Assembly (NCBI GenBank): GCA_003605035.1
Contig: QZKJ01000053.1
Location: 163,507-227,229 of the forward strand
Direction of reading: 5' to 3'
Source of the DNA: Desulfurivibrio sp.
Lineage (GTDB): Bacteria > Desulfobacterota > Desulfobulbia > Desulfobulbales > SURF-16
DNA length: 63,723 bases
The notes under the pieces were generated by a model, which did not search any database, was not told the origin of the DNA, and saw nothing but the letters and a program-made list of their open reading frames with translations. The translations under genes and the position numbers were made by a program. Below are positions 1 through 8,794 of this stretch, piece after piece. How positions within the stretch are numbered: the stretch's first letter is position 1; the number at the start of each line of letters is the position of its first letter.

Positions 1-772
1 TTTCTGAATGTTCATTTTTCTCCTCTTTTCTCGTTTTTCCTGATGAATGCTCGTTTTTCTGCTAACTACCCGAGACTGCATGGGGAAATAATTTCAGGTT
101 TTTTTAGAGCCGTTTGCCCCTAAAAAGAAGCGGTACGGAAAAAGGAAAAATTCCTGTTTGTCCTGTCGTAGAGGCAGTTTGCGGTGTATCATTTACCGTC
201 TCATCGCAACCGGGCTGCCGGGTTGGCTGCTAAGCTGCTCAGTTAAGTGCGTTGATGGTTTGTCCGACGTTGTGGGTGGTTTGACCCGAAAATCCTGTGT
301 CAGCGATGAATAGAAAATGCGGAAATTTTTCCGCCTGAGACTGACGGCTGCCGCTTCCGCGGAGCGGAGACGGGTGCTGGCAGGGAAGAGGGAGCAGCAG
401 GGGTCGAGTCGCGGCCCAGAATAAAATAACTTAAGGCTGTATGCAAAATTGTTTCACTTTCTGCACCAGGCATAATCTGCCTGCGGCAAATCTGCCCGCC
501 GGATTGTTTTTCCTCCCCCTGTTTTTCTCACAGGGTACAATTTTTTAAATTCATTCTCCAAAAGCATACACCTTCTCCGGTCAGGTGCTGCCGGCTTAAT
601 TTCTAGGTAATTCTACCACCTTGTGGTGTTTTGCCGTTATTGCTGCAGACCTTCCTTGTAAAAAACTATGTCTCCGATAAGAGACATGAGTGGAACTTCC
701 TATTAAATTTCTATTTTAGTTGTCTGACAGGCAATCTAATTATTTACCCTGCAAATTTAATAAGTTATATTT

Positions 773-787
773 TGATAATGATGATCA
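773..787. promoter_or_regulatory. Candidate Fur box
   Basis: TGATAATGATGATCA matches the classical 7-1-7 palindrome TGATAATNATTATCA at all but one position, and lies inside a wider perfect inverted repeat, TTTTGAT...ATCAAAA (770-790). It is about 290 bases before the next confident start codon, so the controlled transcript is unclear. The surroundings are AT-rich, which raises the chance of a random match. Confidence 0.35.
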
Positions 788-937
788 AAAGCGTTTGGCA
801 TATATACTGCAAAGACGCAAATTGCTTCCATTGGAAATTGATGGAACAAAAAGGACGCAAAATGATCCTTATATTCGAGTAGTGTAACAATGTGGTGCGC
901 GCCGCAAAATGAAAAATTTCTGCTGACAACAATTCTT

Positions 938-1024
938 ATGGAGGTGAAGGCATTGAAGAGCCAGCAGGCGTCAGGATTGAGCGAAGAGATTCCTGGCCCG
1001 CTGGTTACTGTAACCCCTTTTTAA
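938..1024 (+). CDS. Possible short leader ORF (28 aa)
   Basis: An ATG-initiated frame of 28 codons ends in TAA 56 bases before the next gene. A GGAGG sequence (940-944) overlaps the ATG, so a TTG at 953 is the better-placed alternative start (24 aa). The predicted peptide has no recognisable motif. It could be a leader peptide or chance; nothing independent supports translation. Confidence 0.15.
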   Translation: MEVKALKSQQASGLSEEIPGPLVTVTPF

Positions 1025-1080
1025 CGCATGAACTCATCTTATTGTCCAATTTTTAACATTAACACAACGAGGATTTATTA

Positions 1081-2490
1081 ATGTCAAAGAAAAAAATGTC
1101 TCTCGTATCGGCCCTGGCCGGTTCGTTCATTCTCATCGCTTCTTCCTGTTATGGTTTCGGCGGTTTAGGCACCCAGGTCAACACAGCATGCGCACCGGCA
1201 CAGCCCTATATCGGAGATTGTGCTCTCTGTCACACCAGTGACTTCGGCGCAGCCACCCCTGCCAAGACGGCCTATTCAGCAGGCGGCAGCGCGCTGACGG
1301 ACTTCTTCTGTCCCTCAGGCCCGGTATGTACTGACAGTGATGGCGACACCTTTGCCCTGGAAGGCGGTGACTGCGGTCCGGTTGACTGCAATGACGGCAA
1401 CGCGGCTGTTAACCCGTCTGCTGCAGAAAACTGCACCGACGGCTTTGATAATGACTGCGACGGCCTGATCGATGCTCAGGATCCGTCCGCTGTCGGCTGC
1501 CCGCCGGTATGTACTGACAGTGACGGTGACACCTATGCCGTGGAAGGCGGCGCCTGCGGTCCGCTTGACTGCGATGACAGCAATGCGGCCATCAACCCCG
1601 GCGCGGCGGAAGTATGCGGTGACGGTCTTGATAACACCTGTGACGGCGTAATCGATGAAGGCTGCCCCACCGAACCGCTGTGCACCGATAATGACGGCGA
1701 CACCTTTGCCGTGGAAGGCGGTGAGTGCGGCGCGGTTGACTGTGATGACACCGATTCGGCAGTGAATCCTTCCGCCCAGGAAGATTGTACCGACGGTATC
1801 GACAACAACTGTAATGGACTGGTAGATGCCTTGGACAGCGGCGCGGCCAATTGCCCGGCAGTATGCACCGACGTTGACGGCGACGCTTATGCCATCGAAG
1901 GCGGCGAGTGCGGTCCGGTTGACTGCAACGATGCTGACGCCACCGTAAATCCCGGTGCGGAAGAAGTCTGCGCAGACAGCGTAGATAATGACTGCGATGC
2001 CGAGGTTGACGAGGGTTGCGACCCCGCCTGCCCTGACGCTGACGGCGACGGCTACATGGATGCCGCCTGCGGCGGCAATGACTGCAACGATCTCGACGAT
2101 GCCATCAACCCCGGCGCCTCCGAAGTATGCGGCAACGGTGTTGACGAAAACTGCAACGGCGCCAGCGACGACACCTGCATCAGCTGCCCGGACGGCGGTG
2201 TGCTCTCCATCACCAAAGCCTTCTTCAAGGAGGGTAAACTGGTGGTCGAAGGCCGCTCCCACATCAGGACCCGCATCTCCATCGTGGATGGCGAGACCGG
2301 TGACATCCTCCGCGAAAACATCCGGGTAAAGGGTGGCAAGTGGAAGGTCGAAATCGAGAAGCTGCCCCGCGGCTATGAGCCCGAGACGATCAAGGCTGTC
2401 AACACCGATGGTTGCGAAGCTGAGAAGGAAGTCACGGTAAAGCGCGAGGATCGTGAAGATCGCGAGAATGACGAGCGCGATGACGATTAA
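1081..2490 (+). CDS. Secreted MopE-type repeat protein with a c-type heme motif
   Basis: A 469-residue protein with a signal peptide (about residues 1-27). A single CxxCH heme-c motif, CALCH, lies at residues 47-51. Then come five tandem repeats (about 83-375) of the putative metal-binding type seen in MopE-like proteins: each opens with C-x-D-x-D-G-D, continues with a D-C-(N/D)-D segment and an (I/V)NP, and closes with DNxCD(G)xxD-like residues. These are calcium-type acidic loops plus conserved cysteines. Residues 376-450 look like an Ig-like beta domain, and the tail is highly charged (Arg/Glu/Asp). A GAGGA ribosome-binding site precedes the ATG by 8 bases, and a strong hairpin terminator follows. 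Likely periplasmic or surface-located. Function unknown; metal or electron handling at the cell surface is an inference. Confidence 0.85.
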   Translation: MSKKKMSLVSALAGSFILIASSCYGFGGLGTQVNTACAPAQPYIGDCALCHTSDFGAATPAKTAYSAGGSALTDFFCPSGPVCTDSDGDTFALEGGDCGPVDCNDGNAAVNPSAAENCTDGFDNDCDGLIDAQDPSAVGCPPVCTDSDGDTYAVEGGACGPLDCDDSNAAINPGAAEVCGDGLDNTCDGVIDEGCPTEPLCTDNDGDTFAVEGGECGAVDCDDTDSAVNPSAQEDCTDGIDNNCNGLVDALDSGAANCPAVCTDVDGDAYAIEGGECGPVDCNDADATVNPGAEEVCADSVDNDCDAEVDEGCDPACPDADGDGYMDAACGGNDCNDLDDAINPGASEVCGNGVDENCNGASDDTCISCPDGGVLSITKAFFKEGKLVVEGRSHIRTRISIVDGETGDILRENIRVKGGKWKVEIEKLPRGYEPETIKAVNTDGCEAEKEVTVKREDREDRENDERDDD

Positions 2491-2518
2491 TCGCTGATTG
2501 GATTCTTTCTCAAGTAAT

Positions 2519-2549
2519 TGAAAAAAGGGGGCGCAAGCCCCCTTTTTTT
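2519..2549. terminator. Rho-independent terminator, bidirectional
   Basis: Stem GGGGGC, loop GCAA, stem GCCCCC, flanked by six A on the left and seven T on the right, so it works in both directions. It lies 28 bases after the stop of the MopE-like gene and would also stop any leftward transcript from the gene-free stretch to its right. Confidence 0.9.
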
Positions 2550-2930
2550 GTCAGCTGCACGGGGACCCGGCAAGTCACCCCATGCCGGATCTCCGTAACT
2601 CCTCCCCCGTCGTCCTTCCTCAACAGGGAAATACCGATCCCTGCTGCCGTAACCCGAGGCACCAGGTTGTCCCCACCTTACTGACTCAGTTCTCTCCCCT
2701 CGACATGCTGTGCAGACCGGAAAGTTTTTCCCTATCCTGTCCGTAGTTTGCCGCAGGTGAGAGTCCTTCCGCAAAGCAGACCCAGCGCGGCCTGGCAAAA
2801 TAAAAAACAGAACAAGCTTGATTAAATTAATCAAATTTGTCATTATGCGACATTGATTGACAGAATAGGGTCCGGCTGTCTTCTCCACGTTTCCAGCCGG
2901 AAGGGATGCTGTTGTAAATGGGAAAGAAAC
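2550..2930. other. GC-rich gene-free stretch with strong hairpins
   Basis: No credible gene is seen; a 133-codon leftward frame runs through the terminator and is rejected. On the minus strand there are several stable stems: GATCCGGCA pairs with TGCCGGGTC around a 10-base loop, and CAGCAGGGA pairs with TCCCTGTTG around an 8-base loop. The leftward end is a terminator. This looks like a structured RNA or the remnant of a retroelement, but no family could be assigned by eye. Confidence 0.3.
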
Positions 2931-2940
2931 GGAGGTGTCT

Positions 2941-4314
2941 ATGTGTTTATGTCAAGCCAGAAAAATTGCGTCCACAGGAGATTCAACAAGTTACAAGTCG
3001 TACACCCTGGGTAATTTCCGCAACATCGAGCAGATTTCCCGTCTCAGCGAGGAACAGAAATTTGCCATTGATGTGGTGGCCCGGGTCCTGCCGTTTAAAA
3101 CGAACAACTATGTGGTCAATGAGTTAATTGATTGGGACAATGTGCCCGATGACCCGGTTTTTCTCCTGAATTTTCCCCAGCAAGGGATGCTTCTGCCCCG
3201 CCATTTCGAGCAGATGGCAAAACTGGTCAGAAACAAGGCCGCAAAAAATGAGATTACCGCCTGTGCCAACCGGATCCGCCTGGAGTTGAATCCCCACTCT
3301 GCCGGCCAGATGGAGCACAACCGCCCGTTGCTGAACGGCAGGATCCTGTCCGGCATGCAGCATAAGTACAAGGAAACGGTGCTCTGCTTCCCAAGTCAGG
3401 GACAGACCTGTCATGCCTATTGTACTTTCTGTTTTCGCTGGCCCCAATTCATCGGGGTGGAAGAGTTGCGTTTCGCCATGCAGGAGGCAGAGCAGCTTGT
3501 GCAGTACCTGAAGGTGCATCCTGAGGTGACGGATGTCATCCTGACCGGGGGGGATCCGCTGATCATGCGGACCAGGGCCATCAGTTCTTATCTGCGCAAA
3601 CTGATCAGCGCTGACCTGCCTCATCTGAAAACAATCCGGATCGGCACCAAAACCCTGTCCTACTGGCCTCAGCGTTATATCAGCGATGCGGATGCGGATG
3701 ATCTGCTGCTTCTTTTTGATGAAGTGGCGGCAGCGGGGAAACATCTGACCATCATGGCCCATTTTAACGCCCCGCAGGAACTGGAAACCGAACTGGTGCG
3801 CAATGCCATCTGCCGTATTCGCTCGACCGGGGCGCAGATCCGTACCCAGTCCCCTCTGCTCAGGCATATCAATGATCAGCCGGAGAGCTGGATTGCCATG
3901 TGGAAGCGGCAGGTCAATCTTGGCTGTGTTCCCTACTATATGTTTGTGGTCCGCGATACCGGCGCTCACCATTATTTCGGCGTTCCCCTGGCCAGGGCCT
4001 GGAAAATTTTTCGAACAGCCTATAGGCAGGTGAGCGGCATTGCCCGCACAGTGCGTGGACCGAGCATGTCAGCCATGCCGGGCAAGGTGCAGGTGCTGGG
4101 CGTCAGCGAGGTGGGCGGGGAAAAGGTATTTGTCCTGCAGATGCTTCAGGGCCGGAATCCGCAATGGGTGGCGCGACCCTTTTTTGCCGCCTTTGACGGG
4201 CAGGCAACCTGGCTTGATGAACTGCGCCCGGCTTTTGAGGAAGAAAGCTTCTTTTTTTCTAAAGAACTGGCAGAGCTGCAGGCAGGCGGTCCGGCGGTTT
4301 CCGCTCTGCAGTAA
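2941..4314 (+). CDS. KamA-family radical SAM protein (lysine 2,3-aminomutase-like)
   Basis: A 457-residue radical S-adenosylmethionine enzyme of the lysine 2,3-aminomutase group. The iron-sulfur motif CxxxCxxC is at about residues 157-164 (C-H-A-Y-C-T-F-C), followed by TGGDPL and a C-terminal M-P-G-K-V segment like the PLP-lysine region of KamA proteins. Known relatives isomerise lysine or beta-lysylate EF-P; the true substrate here is not shown. The ATG at 2941 is preferred over a GTG at 2935 because GGAGG ends six bases before it. It stands alone; the next gene is convergent. It could be an aminomutase of another amino acid. Confidence 0.85.
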   Translation: MCLCQARKIASTGDSTSYKSYTLGNFRNIEQISRLSEEQKFAIDVVARVLPFKTNNYVVNELIDWDNVPDDPVFLLNFPQQGMLLPRHFEQMAKLVRNKAAKNEITACANRIRLELNPHSAGQMEHNRPLLNGRILSGMQHKYKETVLCFPSQGQTCHAYCTFCFRWPQFIGVEELRFAMQEAEQLVQYLKVHPEVTDVILTGGDPLIMRTRAISSYLRKLISADLPHLKTIRIGTKTLSYWPQRYISDADADDLLLLFDEVAAAGKHLTIMAHFNAPQELETELVRNAICRIRSTGAQIRTQSPLLRHINDQPESWIAMWKRQVNLGCVPYYMFVVRDTGAHHYFGVPLARAWKIFRTAYRQVSGIARTVRGPSMSAMPGKVQVLGVSEVGGEKVFVLQMLQGRNPQWVARPFFAAFDGQATWLDELRPAFEEESFFFSKELAELQAGGPAVSALQ

Positions 4315-4364
4315 GCCCGCGATCAGACGGTTTGCCTCCAGGGCACTGCTGCTGCCCTGGAGAG

Positions 4365-5135
4365 CTATTTCCCCATAAAACCGTACCTGGCAAAGATTTC
4401 CTGTCCCTGCTCTGAGGAGGCCAGTTCCATGAAGCGGCGGGCTATGTCCGGGTAAGGGGAAAAGCTGAGCAGGCCAAGCACGAGTTTTCGGGGCGGGGCA
4501 AACTGATCGTCGAGCAGCAGGCCATCCATGTGGGGGCGGTTTTCCTCCCACAGGGAGGTGGCATACCAGTTCAGTACCAGATCCGCATTCTTATCCAGCA
4601 GGGCCTTGACCATGCCAGTGGAATCCGCCGTGAGAAACAGCGCATTGTCCAAGGCCGCATGATAAAGACCAGGCGGGGTTAGGATCCGTTCGGTCTCCCT
4701 GCCGATGCTGCCGCTCTCCGCTGTACCGAGAACCACCCTGTATTGCCTGCTGGTGAGATTTTTGACGTCAGGGGTGATATGCAGCGGATTGCCTTTCTGG
4801 ACGATCAGCGCCGCCCGGTTATAGCCTACGGTTACCGTCTCTGTAACCAGTCCTTCAGCGAGGCAGGCCTGCATGTATGATTCCTCGCCGGGAAGAAAAA
4901 GGTCGCCAACCCGGTTCACTCTGATACTGTCGAGCAGTGCGCCTGTGCCCTGCCTGGTGATCTTGATGGTGCACTTTTCCTGCTGTTCGATGATTTCCGC
5001 GATTTCCTGCATGGGCATGATCATGGTAATGCCGCAATAGATGAGCAGTTCCCGGGGGGACTTGGCCTGGTCCGCATTCCGGCAGCCGCTTAAGACAAAA
5101 ACAGCCGCCAGCAATAAAAAAAAGGATTTTTTCAT
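4365..5135 (-). CDS. ModA-like substrate-binding lipoprotein
   Basis: A 256-residue extracellular binding protein with a lipoprotein signal peptide (lipobox L-S-G-C at about residues 15-18). The body resembles the molybdate/tungstate or sulfate-type binding-protein fold: the start LLIYCGITM, the central TAESGSIGRE segment, and the C-terminal QGQEIFARYGF, which is typical of ModA/WtpA-like proteins. No permease or ATPase gene is adjacent, so its transporter must be elsewhere, or it has a sensory role. It is convergent with the KamA-like gene. Ligand not determined. Confidence 0.75.
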   Translation of the reverse strand: MKKSFFLLLAAVFVLSGCRNADQAKSPRELLIYCGITMIMPMQEIAEIIEQQEKCTIKITRQGTGALLDSIRVNRVGDLFLPGEESYMQACLAEGLVTETVTVGYNRAALIVQKGNPLHITPDVKNLTSRQYRVVLGTAESGSIGRETERILTPPGLYHAALDNALFLTADSTGMVKALLDKNADLVLNWYATSLWEENRPHMDGLLLDDQFAPPRKLVLGLLSFSPYPDIARRFMELASSEQGQEIFARYGFMGK

Positions 5136-5374
5136 AACGGGAAACCCTGATGATGTCCTGTAAAGTATGCTGCTGCAGGTGGCAAACGGCAGATTTCAAT
5201 GATATATGGCATCAGTCTAAACCGCAATTGAATATTACACGATAAATTTCCGCGTATGAATATTAAGGATGTGATGTCTTGAATTAATAAGGGTTATTAT
5301 TTGCATAAGGTGTGTGTCGGTATTAATGTGTAAGTAAATAGTGAAATGCCTTGCCGAAAAGGAGATTAACCGAC
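5136..5374. promoter_or_regulatory. AT-rich divergent promoter region
   Basis: About 240 bases, strongly AT-rich between 5215 and 5345, separate the divergently transcribed ModA-like gene and the CbbQ-like ATPase. Promoters for both must lie here. AAGGAG precedes the chosen ATG at 5375. No specific operator was recognised. Confidence 0.4.
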
Positions 5375-6181
5375 ATGCAGAGCCAGAAAATAGAAGAACA
5401 TTTTATTGCGGAAAAACCCTTTTATCTGCCCCAGAAAAATGAACTGGCCGTGGCCCTGGCCGCATACGCGAATGGCCTGCCGCTGCTGCTCAAGGGCCCC
5501 ACCGGCAGCGGCAAAACCAGGTTCATGCAGTTTCTGGCCTGGACCATCAAACGGCCGTTGATCACCGTCTCCTGCCATGATGATCTGTCCACCAGTGACC
5601 TGGTGGGCCGCTACCTGATCAGGGGCGGTGAAACCATCTGGGCTGACGGGCCCCTGACCCTGGCCGTGCGGCATGGCGCCATCTGCTACCTGGACGAGGT
5701 GGTTGAGGCGAGAAAGGATACCACCGTCGTTATCCATCCCCTGGCCGATGACCGGCGCCAGCTGGCCATTGAGAAAAGAGGTGAGCTGCTCACCGCCCCG
5801 AAGGAGTTCATGCTGGCCGTCTCCTATAATCCCGGCTACCAGTCCGTGCTGAAGGATATGAAACAGTCCACCCGGCAGCGCTTTGTGGCCCTGGAACTCG
5901 ATTATCCCGCCCCGGAGCTGGAAACGGAAATCATCCGCCATGAGGCAGGAATTGATACGCCCCTGGCCCGTTCCCTGGTGCGGATCGCCGCCATGACCAG
6001 GGGTTTGAAGGACTCGGGCCTGCAGGAGGGGGCCAGCACCCGGCTGCTGGTGCATGCCGGACTCTTGATCAGGGAGGGAATTCCCCCGCGGGAGGCCTGC
6101 CACGTGACCATCACCGAGGCTCTGACCGATGATCATGAGCTGGTCGGGGCCATTGACGAGATGGTCAGCTCGGTGGTCTGA
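5375..6181 (+). CDS. MoxR-type AAA+ ATPase, CbbQ/NorQ-like
   Basis: A 268-residue AAA+ ATPase with Walker A GPTGSGKT (about residues 41-48), Walker B ICYLDEV (about 103-109), and the C-terminal domain common to CbbQ/NorQ/NirQ. Such proteins pair with a von Willebrand A partner and act as ATP-driven activases or metal-insertion chaperones for enzymes such as Rubisco or NO reductase. The partner gene follows after 11 bases. The ATG at 5375, preceded by AAGGAG, is preferred over an upstream TTG at 5351. Neither Rubisco nor NO reductase genes are in the window, so the client is unknown. Confidence 0.85.
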   Translation: MQSQKIEEHFIAEKPFYLPQKNELAVALAAYANGLPLLLKGPTGSGKTRFMQFLAWTIKRPLITVSCHDDLSTSDLVGRYLIRGGETIWADGPLTLAVRHGAICYLDEVVEARKDTTVVIHPLADDRRQLAIEKRGELLTAPKEFMLAVSYNPGYQSVLKDMKQSTRQRFVALELDYPAPELETEIIRHEAGIDTPLARSLVRIAAMTRGLKDSGLQEGASTRLLVHAGLLIREGIPPREACHVTITEALTDDHELVGAIDEMVSSVV

Positions 6182-6192
6182 GGAGGATGGGC

Positions 6193-8541
6193 ATGGAAAA
6201 GGTCGCCACCGCCTTGAGCCTGCAGCGGGTTATCCCTGACAACCAGCTCAACGAATGGGAACACGAGGAACTGATCGAACAGCTGGCCGGCTATGACGAG
6301 CAGCTGGCAAAGGCGGTGCTGGAGCAGATCGCCATCATCTGGCCGGTCAGCCATGCGCTTTGTTTTGCCTTTCTGGAGCAGCTGCATAACGGGCTGCTCT
6401 GTCTGGAGACCGGACAACTGGCCGAATGGGTGAAGGGGATACTGCATGCCTATGAGGCGGACGGGCTGCGGGCGGCCCGTCTGTACATGGCTGATGTGGA
6501 AAATAATTTTCTCTGCCAGCTGCGGGGGGAGAGCGGGCTCACCCTGGCTGAGGCCCGGGGCAGGCTTGCTCCCTATGTGCGGGGCATCTCCGGACGCCCG
6601 CTGCAGCTTGAGCCGGCCGCCGCGGCCGCAACCGACACCGCCACCATTTTTCTGCCCCGGGACATCACCTTTTACCGGGAGCCGGCCGCCAACTTCCAGG
6701 TTTACAAGCTGCTCACCACCTTTCAATGGGGCTTTATCAGCCAGGACCTTTACTGCCAGCAGCAGGCCCGGTCAGCGGCCATCCATTTTCCCGGCGACAG
6801 CAGGCAGCAGCGGGAAGGGGATCATGATGACATCCTGGCCCGATTTTTCAACACCTTTGCCGATCAGCAGCTGGCCCAGGACATCTACCACCTGCTGCAG
6901 ACCCTGCGCGTCGCCGTTTTTCTGCGGCAGGAGTTTCCCGGTCTGCTGCGCGACATGCAGCCGTTTTTCGGCCGGCTGCTGGCCGACCGTCCGGAGCTGC
7001 AGCGGCAGACAGGGATCAGCTACCTGCTGGAAAAGATACGACAGTGGCTGCTCGGGCAGCTCAGCGGGGACAAGGCCGGCGGTCCGGGCGGCCATCCCCT
7101 GCTCGCCGCGCTGGTGGAGGCGGTCTGGAGCGGCCGGGCGGACAATGCGGCCATCATCACCGCCACCCGCAGCTTTTATGATGCCTGCTGCCAGGCCGGG
7201 CCGGTCTATGAACCGTTGCCGGCGCTGCTTTTCCAGGGAGAGTTCCGGCCCGGGGAGGCGCACCGCGTCCGCCTGGCCAGACGGGAAAACACCAAGCAGA
7301 AATTCATCGAGGCCCTGGCCGCCTTGCTGCCGCCCCAGGCCAGTGGCGGCGAACCTCAGGAGGCGGAAGAAAAGGAGGCAAAGCCCCCCGGCGCCAATGT
7401 GCTGGAAACTGGCGCCAGCATCACCCCCTTTCGGCACGATAAGGCGGAGCAGGCGGAAGCCCTGCGGCAGCCCGGCGAGGAACCGCGCTTTATCTGCCTC
7501 GATGACGAGCATCTCAAGCTGCCCGAGGAGCTGCGGGATCTGGCCCGGGAGATTGAGGAGGATCTGGGCGGGCTGCCAGCATTTTATATTGCCAGCGCCA
7601 GCCAGCGGGCGGGCGGGCAGGGGAAAAGTCCGGCCCGGGGGCCGCTGCAGGAAGAAGGGGAGGCGCTGCAGGGCGGCCTGCTTTACGATGAATGGGATTT
7701 CCGGCGGCAGGGGTTCCGCAGGAACTGGTGCAGGCTGCACCGCAAGCAGCTGCATGCGGTCACGGGAACCTTTGTCGGCAACACCCTGGAGAAATACCGC
7801 GGCCAGATCATGCAGCTTAAGCGCCAATTTGAGATGCTGCGCACCCGGCATCTCTTTGTCGGCCGGCAGCGGGACGGCGAAGATGTGGATCTTGATGCCC
7901 TGACCGAGGCCTGTGCTGACGTCAGGGCCGGCCTGGTGCCCTCGGAGCGGCTTTATGTCCGTCTGCAGCGGGACGTTCGGGATATTGCCGCGCTTTTTCT
8001 GGTGGATATGTCCTCCTCCACCGAGGGATGGGTGGGCACTGCCCTGAAGGAATCGCTGGTTCTGCTCAGCGAGGCCATGGCTGCCCTGGGTGACCGCTAT
8101 GCCATTTATGGGTTTTCCGGCATGCGGCGCACCCGCAGCGAGATTTATCACATCAAGGGGTTTGCGGAGTCCTACACGGATGAGATCAGGGGGCGCATTG
8201 CCGCCATTGCCCCGGTTGATTATACCCGGATGGGACCGCCGATCCGCCATTTCACCGGGGTGCTCTCCAAGCTGGACGCCAGGGTGCGGCTCCTGATCAT
8301 TCTGACCGACGGCAAACCCGAGGACTATGATGATTACAAAGGGGAATACGCCATTGAAGACACCCGGCATGCCCTGATCGAGGCCAAGAATGCCGGCATC
8401 CATCCGTTCTGCATCACCATCGACCGGCAGGCCCAGGATTACATGGGCCACATGCTGGGCGAGATCAATTATACCTTTATCAACGATGTGCGCAAGCTGC
8501 CCATCCGCGTGCCGGAAATTTACCGCCTGCTCACCAGCTGA
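6193..8541 (+). CDS. VWA-domain protein, CbbO/NorD-like
   Basis: A 782-residue partner of the CbbQ-like ATPase. The C-terminal third is a von Willebrand factor A domain with the metal-ion-dependent adhesion motif D-x-S-x-S (DMSSS, about residues 605-609), and it ends with ICITIDRQAQDYM and DVRKLPIRVPEIYR, typical of NorD/CbbO proteins. The N-terminal two thirds are helical with a Pro/Glu-rich linker. The ATG at 6193 has AGGAGG six bases upstream; an ATG at 6187 sits too close to that site. The two genes form an operon and probably a hetero-oligomeric chaperone. Confidence 0.85.
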   Translation: MEKVATALSLQRVIPDNQLNEWEHEELIEQLAGYDEQLAKAVLEQIAIIWPVSHALCFAFLEQLHNGLLCLETGQLAEWVKGILHAYEADGLRAARLYMADVENNFLCQLRGESGLTLAEARGRLAPYVRGISGRPLQLEPAAAAATDTATIFLPRDITFYREPAANFQVYKLLTTFQWGFISQDLYCQQQARSAAIHFPGDSRQQREGDHDDILARFFNTFADQQLAQDIYHLLQTLRVAVFLRQEFPGLLRDMQPFFGRLLADRPELQRQTGISYLLEKIRQWLLGQLSGDKAGGPGGHPLLAALVEAVWSGRADNAAIITATRSFYDACCQAGPVYEPLPALLFQGEFRPGEAHRVRLARRENTKQKFIEALAALLPPQASGGEPQEAEEKEAKPPGANVLETGASITPFRHDKAEQAEALRQPGEEPRFICLDDEHLKLPEELRDLAREIEEDLGGLPAFYIASASQRAGGQGKSPARGPLQEEGEALQGGLLYDEWDFRRQGFRRNWCRLHRKQLHAVTGTFVGNTLEKYRGQIMQLKRQFEMLRTRHLFVGRQRDGEDVDLDALTEACADVRAGLVPSERLYVRLQRDVRDIAALFLVDMSSSTEGWVGTALKESLVLLSEAMAALGDRYAIYGFSGMRRTRSEIYHIKGFAESYTDEIRGRIAAIAPVDYTRMGPPIRHFTGVLSKLDARVRLLIILTDGKPEDYDDYKGEYAIEDTRHALIEAKNAGIHPFCITIDRQAQDYMGHMLGEINYTFINDVRKLPIRVPEIYRLLTS

Positions 8542-8588
8542 GCCAGTGTCGGTCCGCGGGACCGGCAGCGCGGATTGCCGGACAGTCT

Positions 8589-8771
8589 TTATTTTTCCTC
8601 AACCAGGTAGTCTTTCAGCTTTTCCAGCAGGGAATCAGGCAGTTCCTCCTTATAGAGGAAGGCCTGGGCCTCCTCCCCGGTGATCTGCTCTTTGATTTCC
8701 AGCGGCAGGGAGCGGAGGATCGCCATTCTTTCGGGATCGGGTTTCTGCTTGCGGGGGCCGACTTTCTCCAT
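8589..8771 (-). CDS. Small conserved-looking protein of unknown function
   Basis: A 60-residue charged, helical protein with no cysteine, signal or membrane segment. GGAG lies eight bases before the ATG. It sits 23 bases downstream of the DsrE-like gene on the same strand, so the two are likely co-transcribed. Not recognised; the good ribosome-binding site and operon position favour a real gene. Confidence 0.6.
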   Translation of the reverse strand: MEKVGPRKQKPDPERMAILRSLPLEIKEQITGEEAQAFLYKEELPDSLLEKLKDYLVEEK

Positions 8772-8794
8772 ATTTTTTCTCCGACGGGGACGGG

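Larger units (their letters stand above)
1..1080. other. Gene-poor AT-rich leader region
   Basis: No convincing gene is seen. An 83-codon open frame at 631-882 has no ribosome-binding site and atypical composition and is not called. The stretch holds a Fur-box-like palindrome at 773-787 and a possible 28-codon leader reading frame at 938-1024. The segment 300-440 is GC-rich and unexplained. The region is probably the regulatory leader of the secreted repeat protein that starts at 1081. Confidence 0.5.

Noticed and set aside
631..882. 83-codon rightward frame
   Set aside because: AT-rich, no ribosome-binding site, not protein-like, and overlaps the Fur-like palindrome.
781..900. Possible c-di-GMP (GEMM) riboswitch, because GACGCAAA occurs twice
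   Set aside because: The second helix and the conserved 3' part of the GEMM core are not found, and pairing around the motif is poor.
1315..2262. Long leftward frame inside the MopE-like gene
   Set aside because: Antisense shadow created by the repeat periodicity; the plus strand has the signal peptide and motifs.
2487..2888. 133-codon leftward frame
   Set aside because: It runs through a strong terminator and has no family features, although the region itself is of interest.
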